A DNA stretch of 64,000 bases. It comes from Lysobacter sp. ISL-50 (lineage in GTDB: Bacteria; Pseudomonadota; Gammaproteobacteria; Xanthomonadales; Xanthomonadaceae). The stretch's first letter is position 1. Every line of letters starts with the position of its first letter. Below, piece by piece: positions 1-8,833 of the stretch. The notes under the pieces are model-generated. The model was given only the letters and a program-made list of their open reading frames with translations, was not told the origin of the DNA and did not search any database. A program made the translations under genes and the position numbers. The stretch covers positions 17,507-81,506 of the forward strand of contig NZ_JAGGRI010000009.1 in NCBI RefSeq assembly GCF_018612875.1, given 5' to 3'.

Positions 1-2
1 AC

Positions 3-1232
3 GCTGGCGAATCCTACATCGAAAGCCGGCGCAGCGAAGGCTGGGTTCAGGTCGGCGACTACTATGATGACGGCGGATTCTCCGGCGGCACCCTTGAACG
101 ACCGGCCATGCAGCGGTTGCTGGCCGACATCAAGCACGGCAAGGTCGATATCATCGTCGCTTACAAGCTGGACCGGCTCAGTCGCTCGCTGTTCGACTTC
201 GCCGAGCTGGTCAAGCTGTTCGACACCCACAGCGTCACCTTCGTCTCGGTCACCCAGCACTTCAACACGACCGATGCGATGGGGCGAATGCTGCTCAATA
301 TCCTCCTGACGTTCGCCCAGTTCGAACGCGAATTGACCTCCGAGCGCATTCGGGACAAGTTCATTGCCAGCAAGCGCAAGGGGTTCTGGATGCACGGCAT
401 CCCGCCCCTGGGCTACGACGTGGAAGACCGCCGCCTGGTGATCAACGAGGAAGAAGCCAAGCGGGTGCGCTGGGCGTTCCGCCGCTTCATCGAAACCCGC
501 TCGATACAGAAGGTGGCGGAGGATGCGAGGAAGCTTGGGCACAACAACAAGGTTTGGGTCAGCAAACAGGGGCGAAAAACTGGCGGGATGGTGCTCGGTA
601 AGAGCGCGATACACAAGATTCTGCATACCCGGACCTATCTCGGTCTGTTGCAACACCGAGATATCGACTTCGAGAACACCCACCCACCGATCATCGATGT
701 CGACGTTTGGCGCGAAGCCCACCTGATTCTCTCGGACAACTCGGTCGGACGAGGCAACATGACTCGGGCCTCCGTGCCGTTCTTGCTGAAGGGGCTGGTC
801 TTCGCCCCGAACGGCCGGGCCTTGATTCCTTGGCACACGACCAAGAGCAATGGTCGGCTGTACCGCTATTACCAGACCAGAGAGACGATGGAACGCGGCC
901 GACTGTCGGAATCGCCGCTGCCACGCCTGCCGGCTGCAGAACTGGAGGACATCGTGCTGCAACAACTGCGCTCGATCTTCAAGCGGCAGGATTTGTTGCA
1001 GGAAGTGGTCGCGGCCGCCATTGCCAAAGACCCCAGCTTAGACGAGGCGCGAGTCACCGTCGCGACCCGTCAGATTGACAGAATCTGGGACTCACTATTC
1101 CCCGAGGAGCAATCGCAGTTGGTGCGGCAACTCATCGAGCGCGTCGTCGTGAAGCCCGACGCCATTGAGATTCGGCTACTTGCGCTAGGCGACGTGCCGG
1201 TCGTCCAGGAGCTATCCAAGGAGGACGCATGA
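3..1232 (+). CDS. Large serine recombinase, 5' end outside the window
   Basis: Site-specific recombinase of the resolvase/invertase superfamily, probably the integrase of the element occupying the first 15 kb. The reading frame is open from base 3, so the start and the catalytic serine lie upstream of the window. Visible are the end of the catalytic domain, with YKLDRLSRS carrying the conserved arginine, the long helix with FERELTSERIRDKF, and the GIPPLGYDVED stretch that opens the recombinase domain. A C-terminal DNA-binding region of about 200 residues follows, with no obvious CxxC zinc ribbon. Its stop overlaps the next start by four bases (ATGA), so the two are translationally coupled. 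The family is clear; the target site is unknown. Confidence 0.93.
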   Translation, partial: AGESYIESRRSEGWVQVGDYYDDGGFSGGTLERPAMQRLLADIKHGKVDIIVAYKLDRLSRSLFDFAELVKLFDTHSVTFVSVTQHFNTTDAMGRMLLNILLTFAQFERELTSERIRDKFIASKRKGFWMHGIPPLGYDVEDRRLVINEEEAKRVRWAFRRFIETRSIQKVAEDARKLGHNNKVWVSKQGRKTGGMVLGKSAIHKILHTRTYLGLLQHRDIDFENTHPPIIDVDVWREAHLILSDNSVGRGNMTRASVPFLLKGLVFAPNGRALIPWHTTKSNGRLYRYYQTRETMERGRLSESPLPRLPAAELEDIVLQQLRSIFKRQDLLQEVVAAAIAKDPSLDEARVTVATRQIDRIWDSLFPEEQSQLVRQLIERVVVKPDAIEIRLLALGDVPVVQELSKEDA

Positions 1233-1681
1233 GTCCGCCGGTGATTCGTGTGGACGGAGATACCAGCGTCGTGCAAATCAGCAACGGCGATAGCGTGGTG
1301 CGGATTCCGATCCAGCTTCGACGCCGCTCGGGCAAGCGGCGGCTCCGACCCGCCAAGGTGCAATGTGCAGCGCTTTCATCGGAGCTCACCGCGCTGCAAG
1401 CAGCTCTGGCGCGCGGGTATCGATGGCGCGACATGCTCGACCATGGGGAAGTCGCCTCGACCAAGGACATCGCCGACAGCGGGAACATAGACCGGAGCTA
1501 CGTGTCGCGAATGATCAACATGACGATGCTAACGCCCGAGATCATCGAGTCGATTTTGGACGACACCCTCCCCGACTTCACCCTGGCCGACATCGCTATC
1601 GCTCCGCCGGACCTGTGGGATGAACAACTGCGCAAGTTCCGATTGCGCAGAACATCGAACGGTTTGGTTCAAGACCCCTAA
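1229..1681 (+). CDS. Small HTH protein coupled to the serine recombinase
   Basis: Predicted 150-residue protein. Residues about 85-115 (KDIADSGNIDRSYVSRMINM) look like a helix-turn-helix of the ParB/phage type, followed by an acidic segment (EIIESILDD). The start overlaps the recombinase stop by four bases. Small proteins with this IDRSYVSRMI-type motif commonly sit directly behind large serine recombinases in proteobacterial elements. A role as recombination accessory factor or regulator is inferred from position only. The N-terminal 60 residues are basic and give no recognisable fold. Confidence 0.75.
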   Translation: MSPPVIRVDGDTSVVQISNGDSVVRIPIQLRRRSGKRRLRPAKVQCAALSSELTALQAALARGYRWRDMLDHGEVASTKDIADSGNIDRSYVSRMINMTMLTPEIIESILDDTLPDFTLADIAIAPPDLWDEQLRKFRLRRTSNGLVQDP

Positions 1682-1720
1682 TCGCTTACTCTCGAACAGC
1701 CACGATAAGAAGGATAAGAC

Positions 1721-2347
1721 ATGCCAAACATCGCAACTATATTCAAGGCCGAGGTAGCGCGCCTGACGCGCAAAGAACTCAAGCTTCAGGTCGAGCCCCT
1801 GCGCAAGCAATTGACCGAACAACGCAAGATCATTGCCGCGCTACGCGCCGACGTTGCAAAGCTCCAGAAAGGCGCCTCAAAGAGCCAAAAAGCGGTCTCA
1901 GTTCAACACATTGACGATGCGCCGGCGACGCGCGCACGGTTCTCGGCCAGCGGCTTGTTGAAGTTGCGCACTCGTCTGGGCCTATCGCGCGAAGCATTTG
2001 CACCGTTGCTTGGTGCAAGCCCTCAGGCACTCGTCAACTGGGAGACCGGCGTCAATCGCCCCCGTGCCGAGTTTATAGAGAAGTTGACAATTGTACGTGG
2101 CTTGAGCAAGCGAAAGGTTCAGGAGTTGCTTGAACAGCACGCGCCAAAGAACAACCCGAAGACCAATCGTAAAGCCACCGCTTCTAAGAGGCTGACAAAG
2201 AAGGTTTCGACGAAGCGAACTTCGCCTAAGAATTACGCGAAGAAAGCCCAAAAAAAGGCAGCGAATCCTGCCACCCCAGCTAGGCGCGGCCGCCCCGCGA
2301 AAGGGAGCGTTCAAACGCCGGCGACAGCGCAAGCCCAAACCACGTAA
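1721..2347 (+). CDS. XRE-type HTH protein with histone H1-like tail
   Basis: 208 residues in three parts. Residues 1-55 form a probable coiled coil (KELKLQVEPLRKQLTEQRKI). Residues about 70-120 are a XRE-like helix-turn-helix (LRTRLGLSREAFAPLLGASPQALVNWE). Residues 140-208 are a Lys/Ala/Pro-rich tail ending near RRGRPAKG, which resembles an AT-hook. This suggests a nucleoid-associated or regulatory DNA-binding protein. It lies 39 bp after the recombinase partner and is followed by a strong intrinsic terminator, so the three genes probably form one transcript. Confidence 0.78.
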   Translation: MPNIATIFKAEVARLTRKELKLQVEPLRKQLTEQRKIIAALRADVAKLQKGASKSQKAVSVQHIDDAPATRARFSASGLLKLRTRLGLSREAFAPLLGASPQALVNWETGVNRPRAEFIEKLTIVRGLSKRKVQELLEQHAPKNNPKTNRKATASKRLTKKVSTKRTSPKNYAKKAQKKAANPATPARRGRPAKGSVQTPATAQAQTT

Positions 2348-2367
2348 GCCGCCCACCCAACGCACAG

Positions 2368-2393
2368 AGTCCCGCCTACCGGCGGGACTTTTT
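2368..2393 (+). terminator. Intrinsic terminator after the recombinase operon
   Basis: Perfect 9-bp stem AGTCCCGCC/GGCGGGACT with a TACC loop, followed directly by a run of T. It ends the recombinase-HTH-XRE transcription unit. Confidence 0.9.
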
Positions 2394-2429
2394 CGCTTTC
2401 GATCACCAACAAACTTAACGTCGCGTAGG

Positions 2430-2497
2430 GACACCCCCAGCCCTAGAGTAAAGCCGAGCCGCGAAGCGGCTTCAGCAAAGTACTGCTGAAGGGTGTC
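2430..2497. repeat. Palindromic repeat, copy 1 (CGAGCCGCGAAGCGGCTTC core)
   Basis: Outer arms GACACCC/GGGTGTC enclose the core at 2453-2473, plus a second hairpin, CTTCAGC/GCTGAAG. The same core occurs at 9941-9962 and 11349-11372, always between accessory genes. It resembles the folded centre of an integron attC site, but this copy lacks clear R boxes. Confidence 0.6.
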
Positions 2498-2557
2498 TAA
2501 AGCAACTTGGGCGATTCAGTCCGAAACTGCGGTTGCGAGTCCGCCGAGTTCGTGAAG

Positions 2558-3538
2558 CTAGGCCCTCACCAAACCTAGCTCTCGCAATATTTTCCTGTAA
2601 GCCACCGATGCCAGATCTGCACCGAAGGACTGTTCGGTGTCGCTCGTCAGATCGATATACCTCGGCCGTTGCCCTTCCACGACAGTCAGGTCATCGGTTT
2701 GCACCTTTTGCGAGAAGGCATTGACCTCCGCATCCGAGCCGAGCCTCAACGAGTTATCGAATCGGATCGGGTAAAACCAGACGCACTGGTCCTCGCCTAC
2801 GGGAGAGGCGCAGTTGAAGATGGTAAACAGCCCATCCGGGAAGTAGATGTCCAGAACGGCGATAAACGGCGTGTGGATTCGATAGGCGCGGCGCCAGATG
2901 AAATCCTCCGGCGACGAATGGCCGATTGGATAGTTCCCCAGCGAGCTGCTGTATTCAAAACTGAACCCCCCGTCTAACGGCTCGACCCTGTACGTCGGCA
3001 TGACCTCGGCGGTGCAATCGTTGAATGTCGCCCGATGCACGAATGGCAGGTGTGAGATATCCATGAAGCCTTCGACTTGGCGCCCGGCGGATGCGTTGAC
3101 GTTTACCGGCGGCGCCACCACCAGCCGCTGGATTTCGCTCTCGCGCCCTGGCCCCAGATCATAGAAAGCTCCTGCTCCGAGACTGGTCCACAGCAGCCCG
3201 TGAGATTCGACGGTCGGATAGGAGCACAGATCGAACCGCTTCAGGTTCTGCACCTGAGGGTGAGCCGGAATTCTGGAACAGGCCCCCAGATGGGCGAATT
3301 GCAGACCGTGATAAGGGCACTGCAACCCGGCTTCACTCACGGCTCCTGCGGAAAGCATTTCGCCCCGATGCGGGCAGCGGTCGTCCGCCACCACCACTTC
3401 GCCCTGAATTTTGTAGATCACCAGTGGCTTGCCGAGCAGCACGGCAGCCAGGGGCTTGCCTTCAGTCGTGGCGGCCTCGAGGTCCTGCAGTCTCGCAACC
3501 GGGTAGTAATGATCGGCGAGTTTCTCTGAGTAGCTCAT
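2558..3538 (-). CDS. Rieske non-haem iron oxygenase (copy 1)
   Basis: Predicted ring-hydroxylating or demethylating oxygenase, alpha-subunit type, 326 residues. The N-terminal Rieske [2Fe-2S] centre is shown by CPHRG and CPYHG. The catalytic mononuclear iron site is indicated by FMDISHLPFVHRATF (D, H, H). Length and layout match the VanA/PobA-like class. The start has a good ribosome site (GGAGG, 5 bases upstream of ATG). It is the last gene of the 8322-2558 operon and a clear paralogue of the 6105-7064 product; both end in a similar FGADLASVAYRKILRELGL-type helix. No ferredoxin or reductase gene accompanies it. The substrate is unknown; the PuuD-like partners make an N-heterocycle such as a purine possible. 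Confidence 0.9.
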   Translation of the reverse strand: MSYSEKLADHYYPVARLQDLEAATTEGKPLAAVLLGKPLVIYKIQGEVVVADDRCPHRGEMLSAGAVSEAGLQCPYHGLQFAHLGACSRIPAHPQVQNLKRFDLCSYPTVESHGLLWTSLGAGAFYDLGPGRESEIQRLVVAPPVNVNASAGRQVEGFMDISHLPFVHRATFNDCTAEVMPTYRVEPLDGGFSFEYSSSLGNYPIGHSSPEDFIWRRAYRIHTPFIAVLDIYFPDGLFTIFNCASPVGEDQCVWFYPIRFDNSLRLGSDAEVNAFSQKVQTDDLTVVEGQRPRYIDLTSDTEQSFGADLASVAYRKILRELGLVRA

Positions 3539-3631
3539 AAGTCCTCCGATTGCAGATCGTCGATGGCATTGCCGCGCTCTTGGTCACGCCACCGTGCTGC
3601 CGCCGCCGACGCTTCGAAACTTTGGGAAGGG

Positions 3632-4999
3632 TTAATTTGGTTCGCGCACCGCGCGATATCCGGGCAGATAAGTCCCCCACCACGCCTGTAGTAACGACAA
3701 AACCACCATCAGCGCCATCGCACGCACTTCGCCGTAGCCCCCGCTTCCGCCGAGCCATCCGATGGTCGCGACCACCGCCACCGCGCCCAGCGCGCCGCTG
3801 ACGCGCTGCACGATGTGGACCAACGTGGCCGCGCCGCCGATGTCCTTTCGATCCACCGCGGCATAAGCAGCCGTGGTGGCCGGGTTCGTCGTCCAGGCCG
3901 ACCCGATGCCGCGGACGAACATGAGCGCCGCGGCGATGTCGGACGGCACGGCGATCAAGGCAAAGGGCGCCGTAGACACTGCCAGCATGGCGGCTCCAGC
4001 CAGGACGACGGGCCGGGGGCCGAAGCGGTCCACCAAGTTACCGGCGAGATACAGTGCGCAGGCCGTTCCTGATCCCATGAATACCAGCATCACGCCGATC
4101 TGCGAGTGGCTCATCTCGTGTCGTGCGTGGAAGTACAGCGGAAACAACAGCAGCCCCCCGAACACGTTAGCGCTGTTTGCCATGCCCAGCAGCGACGACG
4201 CGCAGAACTGGCGATTCCCCATCAGCTCAAGCGCCAGGAGCGAAGACCTGCTCGTACGTGCAACCGCGACGAACAGAGCCAGGAGCACGGCGCTGCCGCC
4301 GATGGCCAGCCAACCGTTCCCCGAAGTCTGGCGGGAGGTGATCTCCGCCGCGCCGTACAGGGCCAATGGCAGCCCGGTCACGATGAGGACCAGCTGCCCT
4401 AGAGGAAGCCTGAGCCCATGCTGGGCGATGCCCCCGGGCATCACCTTCGCGGCCCACATCGCAGCGATCGCCCCCAGCGGCACGTTGATCCAGAACAGCC
4501 ACCGCCATGAGGCGACGTCGACCAACCAGCCGCCGATGCCCGGCCCGATCGCCGCGGCCAAGCTGATCAGGGTGCCGACGACTCCGAGGACGCGGCCCAC
4601 CTGATCGCGCTCGACGCCTCCTATCAGGATGGCGTGCCCGGTCGGAAGCAGGATGCCGGCAGCCAGCCCTTGGACGATACGAGCGGCAATCAGCGTGTCG
4701 AGACTGGTCGCGAACGCGCAGCCGATCGACGCCCCAATGAAAGTCGCCAACGCGGCGCCCCAGACGCGCCCGTGCCCGAACCGGCCGCCGAACCACGTCG
4801 AGGTCGGCAGCGAAACGGCGATGGCAATGAGATAGCTGGAAATAATCCACTGCGCGTCTTCAAGCGGCGCATTGAGGTCGGCTTGCACGGAGATCAGGGC
4901 GAGACCGGCGAGGGTCGCGTCCAGCATCACCAGCATCCCGCCCATGCCGGAGACCAAACCGATGGACCACACGCGTCGCGGTATGCGGGTGGGACTCAT
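3632..4999 (-). CDS. MFS multidrug-type exporter (DHA2-like)
   Basis: Integral membrane transporter of 455 residues with about 14 hydrophobic segments, as in the EmrB/QacA (DHA2) drug:H+ antiporters. Early motifs include LDATLAGLALISVQ in TM1 and GRFGHGRVWG in the first cytoplasmic loop. PGIGGWL in TM5 matches motif C, characteristic of exporters. The start MSPTRIPRR was chosen because its ATG overlaps the stop of the upstream PuuD-like gene (ATGA); a longer frame upstream only overlaps that gene. It lies between the PuuD-like genes and Rieske copy 1, so it probably exports the substrate or product of that pathway, or provides resistance to it. Confidence 0.88.
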   Translation of the reverse strand: MSPTRIPRRVWSIGLVSGMGGMLVMLDATLAGLALISVQADLNAPLEDAQWIISSYLIAIAVSLPTSTWFGGRFGHGRVWGAALATFIGASIGCAFATSLDTLIAARIVQGLAAGILLPTGHAILIGGVERDQVGRVLGVVGTLISLAAAIGPGIGGWLVDVASWRWLFWINVPLGAIAAMWAAKVMPGGIAQHGLRLPLGQLVLIVTGLPLALYGAAEITSRQTSGNGWLAIGGSAVLLALFVAVARTSRSSLLALELMGNRQFCASSLLGMANSANVFGGLLLFPLYFHARHEMSHSQIGVMLVFMGSGTACALYLAGNLVDRFGPRPVVLAGAAMLAVSTAPFALIAVPSDIAAALMFVRGIGSAWTTNPATTAAYAAVDRKDIGGAATLVHIVQRVSGALGAVAVVATIGWLGGSGGYGEVRAMALMVVLSLLQAWWGTYLPGYRAVREPN

Positions 5000-5997
5000 G
5001 GCTCGGGTGTGCGCGAGATAATCCTTGCGGACGGCGAGCCGGCGGCCGCAGTGGTTGCCTCTGCCGTGGCTGGAAGATTGGCTTGGTGTTCGATGACCAC
5101 CAACCACGCCAATGCCAGCACCAGAGCGAACGCGGCAGCGACGCCGGCCCAGCGCAATCGCGTTGGCACAATGCCGTGGTTGCGGTGGACCATTTCGATT
5201 ACATGGCGCGAGGCCACGCTGACGGCCAGCACGATGACGATAGTGGCGAATGTATGGCCATTGGCCTTGATGGCGCTCCCCATGTGACTGGAAAGCATCA
5301 GGAAGACGACCGCAGGCAGGAGAAACGAGTGCTGGTTGCGTCGATCCCAGTATTGCTTCCTCATCGGGTCGGGCTGCTCGCCGCGCATCACCGCAGCCAT
5401 CGCCGCACGCGTCGCCGGATAGAGATTGCCGAGTATGTTGATCGATACGGTCGTTCCGAGCATCGCGCCGATCTGGATCATCGCACCGTGCTGCGAGTAC
5501 CGGTCCGCGTAGAACGACGTCCAGGCCAGAACATGCAAGGCGCAGGCAAAGTAGTAGAGGGTCGTGCGATGCAGCGGGATACGGTTGATCGCTTCATTAA
5601 TCAGCGGAGCGCCTATCAGCCCGGCCAGCGACAGGGCGATTGCCGCGCGGGACGACAGCGACGCGTCGGCGGGGTCGAGCAGGTAGACCTGGGGCTGCCG
5701 GTAATAGATCAGACTGAAAAGTAGCAGGCCGGTACCGAACAGCCAACGAATCAGATTGAACGACAAGACTAGCCCTTCCAGATCGGTGGCCTTCGGTCGA
5801 GTGACCCTTTCGGTTTGCCAGAACCCGAGGCTATGGGTGTCCCAGACCTCAAGATCGGCCGACGAGTCGAGCACTGAGCGGGCTCTGATCGCCAGTCTGC
5901 GCAGCCACAGCACGAAGCCCATCCAAGCGATCGCGGCGATCACATGCAGCCAACGCACGATGTCGGTCATGAAATCGATCAAGGCATCCATCATCAT
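4996..5997 (-). CDS. PuuD-like membrane oxidase domain protein lacking cytochrome c
   Basis: 333-residue polytopic membrane protein of the bacterial urate hydroxylase (PuuD, urate oxidase N-terminal) family. Supporting segments are VRWLHVIAAIAWMG in TM1, WDTHSLGFW (equivalent to the family's W..H..GF), LIYYRQPQVYLLD, HGAMIQIGAMLG, and the late QHSFLLPAVVFLMLSSH. Known PuuD proteins carry a C-terminal cytochrome c. Here the frame ends after the last TM in a short Pro/Ser/Ala tail, with no CxxCH. It overlaps the exporter by four bases and lies 107 bp after Rieske copy 2. GGAG is 6 bases upstream of the first of three consecutive ATGs. Urate need not be the substrate. Confidence 0.82.
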   Translation of the reverse strand: MMMDALIDFMTDIVRWLHVIAAIAWMGFVLWLRRLAIRARSVLDSSADLEVWDTHSLGFWQTERVTRPKATDLEGLVLSFNLIRWLFGTGLLLFSLIYYRQPQVYLLDPADASLSSRAAIALSLAGLIGAPLINEAINRIPLHRTTLYYFACALHVLAWTSFYADRYSQHGAMIQIGAMLGTTVSINILGNLYPATRAAMAAVMRGEQPDPMRKQYWDRRNQHSFLLPAVVFLMLSSHMGSAIKANGHTFATIVIVLAVSVASRHVIEMVHRNHGIVPTRLRWAGVAAAFALVLALAWLVVIEHQANLPATAEATTAAAGSPSARIISRTPEP

Positions 5998-6104
5998 GAT
6001 CTACTCCGGATGATCTGCCAGCGTTCCATCCAGTGCGCCGTTGCCGTCCCACTTGGTTCGGCGTCGAGAGTTCGGTGGGGCTTCGCTGCGATTAGGAAGG
6101 CTGC

Positions 6105-7064
6105 TCATGCGGTGGCCAGCCCCATTTCTCGCAACAGGCGCCGGTAGTGAACGGATGCGAGATCCGCCGCGAAGGACGCTTCGCCGGACTTCAGCGGAAG
6201 ATGGCGTGGCTGCTGGTTCTCCACCATCAGACGGTCTTCCGCGAAGATGCGCGCGTTGAAATCCTTGACCGCCTCGTCCGTGCCGAGCTCGAGGTCGAAA
6301 CACACCGGAGAGAACAACACGGTGCGGTCGCTCGTCACCGGGCTGGCGCCGTTCAATATGTTCAGGCGCCCGTCGGGGAAGTGCACCGTCAGGTGAGCCA
6401 GATAGGGAAGGCGGACGTCGAAGCTACGACGCCAGACGAAGTCGTTCGCAGTCATTCCGCTGCCGACCGCGTAATTCGAGACCGTGCTGCAATAATCGAA
6501 ACGCAACCGACCTTCGTCGACCTGGACCGAATATGCAGGCACGGCCGCATTGGTGGGATCGGCAAAGGTCGTGGAATGCACGTGCGCGAAATGCGCCACG
6601 TCGATGAAGCCCTCCACTTGCCGGCCCGCACTGGCGGCGATCGGCACCGGGTCCGGCGCCACCTGGCGAAATGCGGGGTCGTCCCAATCGGGGCTCAGCT
6701 CCGGAAACGGCGGAGGCGAGGCCCCAAGACAGGTCCAGACCAGCCCGCAACGCTCCACCGCGGGATAAGTTGAGAGCTGGAACTGCCGGGATGGCGTCAG
6801 GTGTGGATGCGCCGGTATGTGAGTGCAGCGCCCCTCCTGCCCAAAGGCAAGGCCGTGGTAGGGGCAGATCAACATGCCCTCCCGATGCTGCCCCAGGCTG
6901 AGGCGGGTGCCACGGTGCGGGCAACGATCGGCGGCCACCACTATCTGCTGGCGAGCCCGGTACAGCACGAGATCGTTCTCCAACAGCGACGCACAGACAG
7001 CGCGATCGTGCACGTCCTCGCTACGCGCTATCGGATACCAATACGGCAGCAGCTCAGTGTGCAT
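6105..7064 (-). CDS. Rieske non-haem iron oxygenase (copy 2)
   Basis: 319-residue oxygenase. The Rieske ligands are in CPHRG (about residue 48) and CPYHG. The catalytic iron motif is FIDVAHFAHVHSTTF, and there is a conserved RQVEGF segment just before it. The start overlaps the end of the upstream PuuD-cytochrome gene by 11 bases, so expression is probably coupled. It shares full-length architecture with the 2558-3538 product but has diverged strongly, which suggests two successive oxidation steps or two substrates rather than a recent duplication. No reductase component is nearby. Confidence 0.9.
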   Translation of the reverse strand: MHTELLPYWYPIARSEDVHDRAVCASLLENDLVLYRARQQIVVAADRCPHRGTRLSLGQHREGMLICPYHGLAFGQEGRCTHIPAHPHLTPSRQFQLSTYPAVERCGLVWTCLGASPPPFPELSPDWDDPAFRQVAPDPVPIAASAGRQVEGFIDVAHFAHVHSTTFADPTNAAVPAYSVQVDEGRLRFDYCSTVSNYAVGSGMTANDFVWRRSFDVRLPYLAHLTVHFPDGRLNILNGASPVTSDRTVLFSPVCFDLELGTDEAVKDFNARIFAEDRLMVENQQPRHLPLKSGEASFAADLASVHYRRLLREMGLATA

Positions 7065-8322
7065 GGTCAGTCGCCCATTGAGTCACTGCTTTGCGTTCAT
7101 CCGGCTGCATGTCCGTGGCGTTGCCAGGCGGCATGCGCTCGCTCTGCACGACAGTGGCGATCAGGCCCGCATATAAAGGCAGGGTTTCGGAAGTGAAGAC
7201 GATCCCACGCGGAGGCGAGGCCATGCCAGGGAAGCTGGGTTGCACGGCATGGCAAACCGCGCAGCGACGTTGAACGATCTCGTCGGCGCGCAATAAAACA
7301 CTGCCGCTGGCTACTGAGTTCGCGATCGAAGTCGGACTTGAGTGCTTGGCCGGCTGCGCTGATGCATCTGCCGCAGCAGATGCATCAGCGTGAGCGGCGA
7401 CCTGTTCGGTTGGAAGCTCCGGCAAGGCCATCCAGGTCATTCCCAGCCCGAGTACCAAGATAGCAGCCATGGACACCCAGCGCTGTTGGGTCGGCATGAC
7501 CCCACCATTTCGGTGGGTGGCATTGAAAACCCATCGAGCCCCCACGCTCAAAGCCACTACGGAGGCAATGGTCAGGAACGGGTAGCCGTTAGCGCGGACC
7601 AGACTTCCCATGTGGCTGGAAAGCATCAGGAAGACCACGGCGAAAGTGATGTGGGCGTGTAAACCCCTTCGATCCCAGAGCAGCCGATCGATGGGGTCTG
7701 GCTGCTCGCCTTTCAGCACCGCGTCGTAGGCTTTGCGCATCCTCGGATAGAGCCACCAGATGACGTTGGACGCGATCACTACGCCCAGCATCGCGCCGAT
7801 TTGGATCATGGCGCCGTGCTGGGAGAACAGATTCGCGTACAGCCACACCCAGCCGAGGAGGTGAGTGATGGTCGCGGCCATGTACAAGGTTTTGTGCTGC
7901 AGTGGTATGCGGTTGACGAGCTCGTTGAGGAGGGGCGCGCATATCAGGCCGAGGGCCGAAATTTCGATCGCATCGCGGGCAGACAGCCTCGCGATACTTG
8001 GGTCGACCAAATACGCCAGAGGTTGGCGGTAGTAGATCAGGCCGAAAAGCACGACGCCGGTACCGATCAGCCAGCGAATCTGATTGAACGACCAAACTAG
8101 CCCGTCCAGCTCCGCTGCGGTAGGTGCTGAGACTTTCGAGCTCCGCCAGAACGACAGGCTGTGCGTGTCCCAGACCTCCAGTTCGGCCCGCTGATCAAGG
8201 AGCGGTTTCGCCCGCAGCGTCAGGCGTCTTACCCACATGCCGCCGCCCAGCCATGCGAACGCAGCGAGGACATGCAGCCACCGGGTCATATCGGATGCCA
8301 AGTCCAGCAATGTCCCTATCAT
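7054..8322 (-). CDS. PuuD-like membrane oxidase with C-terminal cytochrome c
   Basis: 422 residues. The N-terminal part is the multi-TM PuuD/urate-hydroxylase domain (TRWLHVLAAFAWLGGG, WDTHSLSFW, HGAMIQIGAMLG, LHAHITFAVVFLMLSSH). The last 90 residues form a class I cytochrome c: CAVCH binds haem, and the methionine of MPPGNATDM is the likely sixth ligand, as in described PuuD proteins. Known PuuD passes electrons from urate oxidation to the respiratory chain and makes no H2O2. ATG at 8322 was chosen for its AGGAGA ribosome site and because TM1 starts at once. The frame continues 74 codons further but without family similarity. First gene of the operon. Confidence 0.86.
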   Translation of the reverse strand: MIGTLLDLASDMTRWLHVLAAFAWLGGGMWVRRLTLRAKPLLDQRAELEVWDTHSLSFWRSSKVSAPTAAELDGLVWSFNQIRWLIGTGVVLFGLIYYRQPLAYLVDPSIARLSARDAIEISALGLICAPLLNELVNRIPLQHKTLYMAATITHLLGWVWLYANLFSQHGAMIQIGAMLGVVIASNVIWWLYPRMRKAYDAVLKGEQPDPIDRLLWDRRGLHAHITFAVVFLMLSSHMGSLVRANGYPFLTIASVVALSVGARWVFNATHRNGGVMPTQQRWVSMAAILVLGLGMTWMALPELPTEQVAAHADASAAADASAQPAKHSSPTSIANSVASGSVLLRADEIVQRRCAVCHAVQPSFPGMASPPRGIVFTSETLPLYAGLIATVVQSERMPPGNATDMQPDERKAVTQWATDHAH

Positions 8323-8833
8323 TGCTAAGTCTCCTGATGCATTACGCGATCGCCACAAACTCGCTGCGCGTGTCCCAATCCTTGTGAGGGCGGCACATCG
8401 TTTAAACCGCCGGCTTGTTACCAACCATGTGGCTGGCAAACGGACCCACTGAGCCGTGGCGCCATAGAGCCCCCTTCGGGACGCCTGATCAAGCGGCATT
8501 AACGTGGCCTGCGTGTACTCGTGAATTTGGTACACGGCCTTCACGCCGGGCCGCAGTGCGATAGTTTCTTCTCCTCGAAAAAAATGTGCGTGTTCGAGCC
8601 GCTCGCAGCAGCTGCGCCGATGATGTCCATTCTCCCTTCGTTCGTTCCCTTGCCAGTCCGCGCTACGGATGCGGCCTGTAAGGCAACGCTATCAGATACG
8701 CCGTGGCCCACTTCTGTGCGCAAATCCTCACAACGTCGGATGCTCACTCTTACTCACTCGCGCACGGCCTCGTGGAGCTGATCCGTTATTCCATAGACCG
8801 AGTAACGTTCACCAAGCTTGGCTTGGCCGGCAA
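8323..8833. other. Intergenic, probable control region of the Rieske/PuuD operon
   Basis: 511 bp without a convincing gene. It lies upstream of the 8322 start and should hold the operon promoter. The inverted repeat CGTTA-N14-TAACG at 8788-8811 is a weak operator candidate. No standard -35/-10 pair stands out. Confidence 0.4.

Noticed and set aside
8323..8544. 74-codon upstream extension of the PuuD-cytochrome frame, starting VKAVYQIHEYTQATLMPL
   Set aside because: The text recalls the start of PHA depolymerases but continues without similarity. The AGGAGA site before ATG 8322 and TM1 at the start favour the shorter gene. It may be a chance likeness or a remnant.
8788..8811. CGTTA-N14-TAACG as a regulator box
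   Set aside because: Arms of only five bases; no regulator gene adjacent. Kept only as a weak note.
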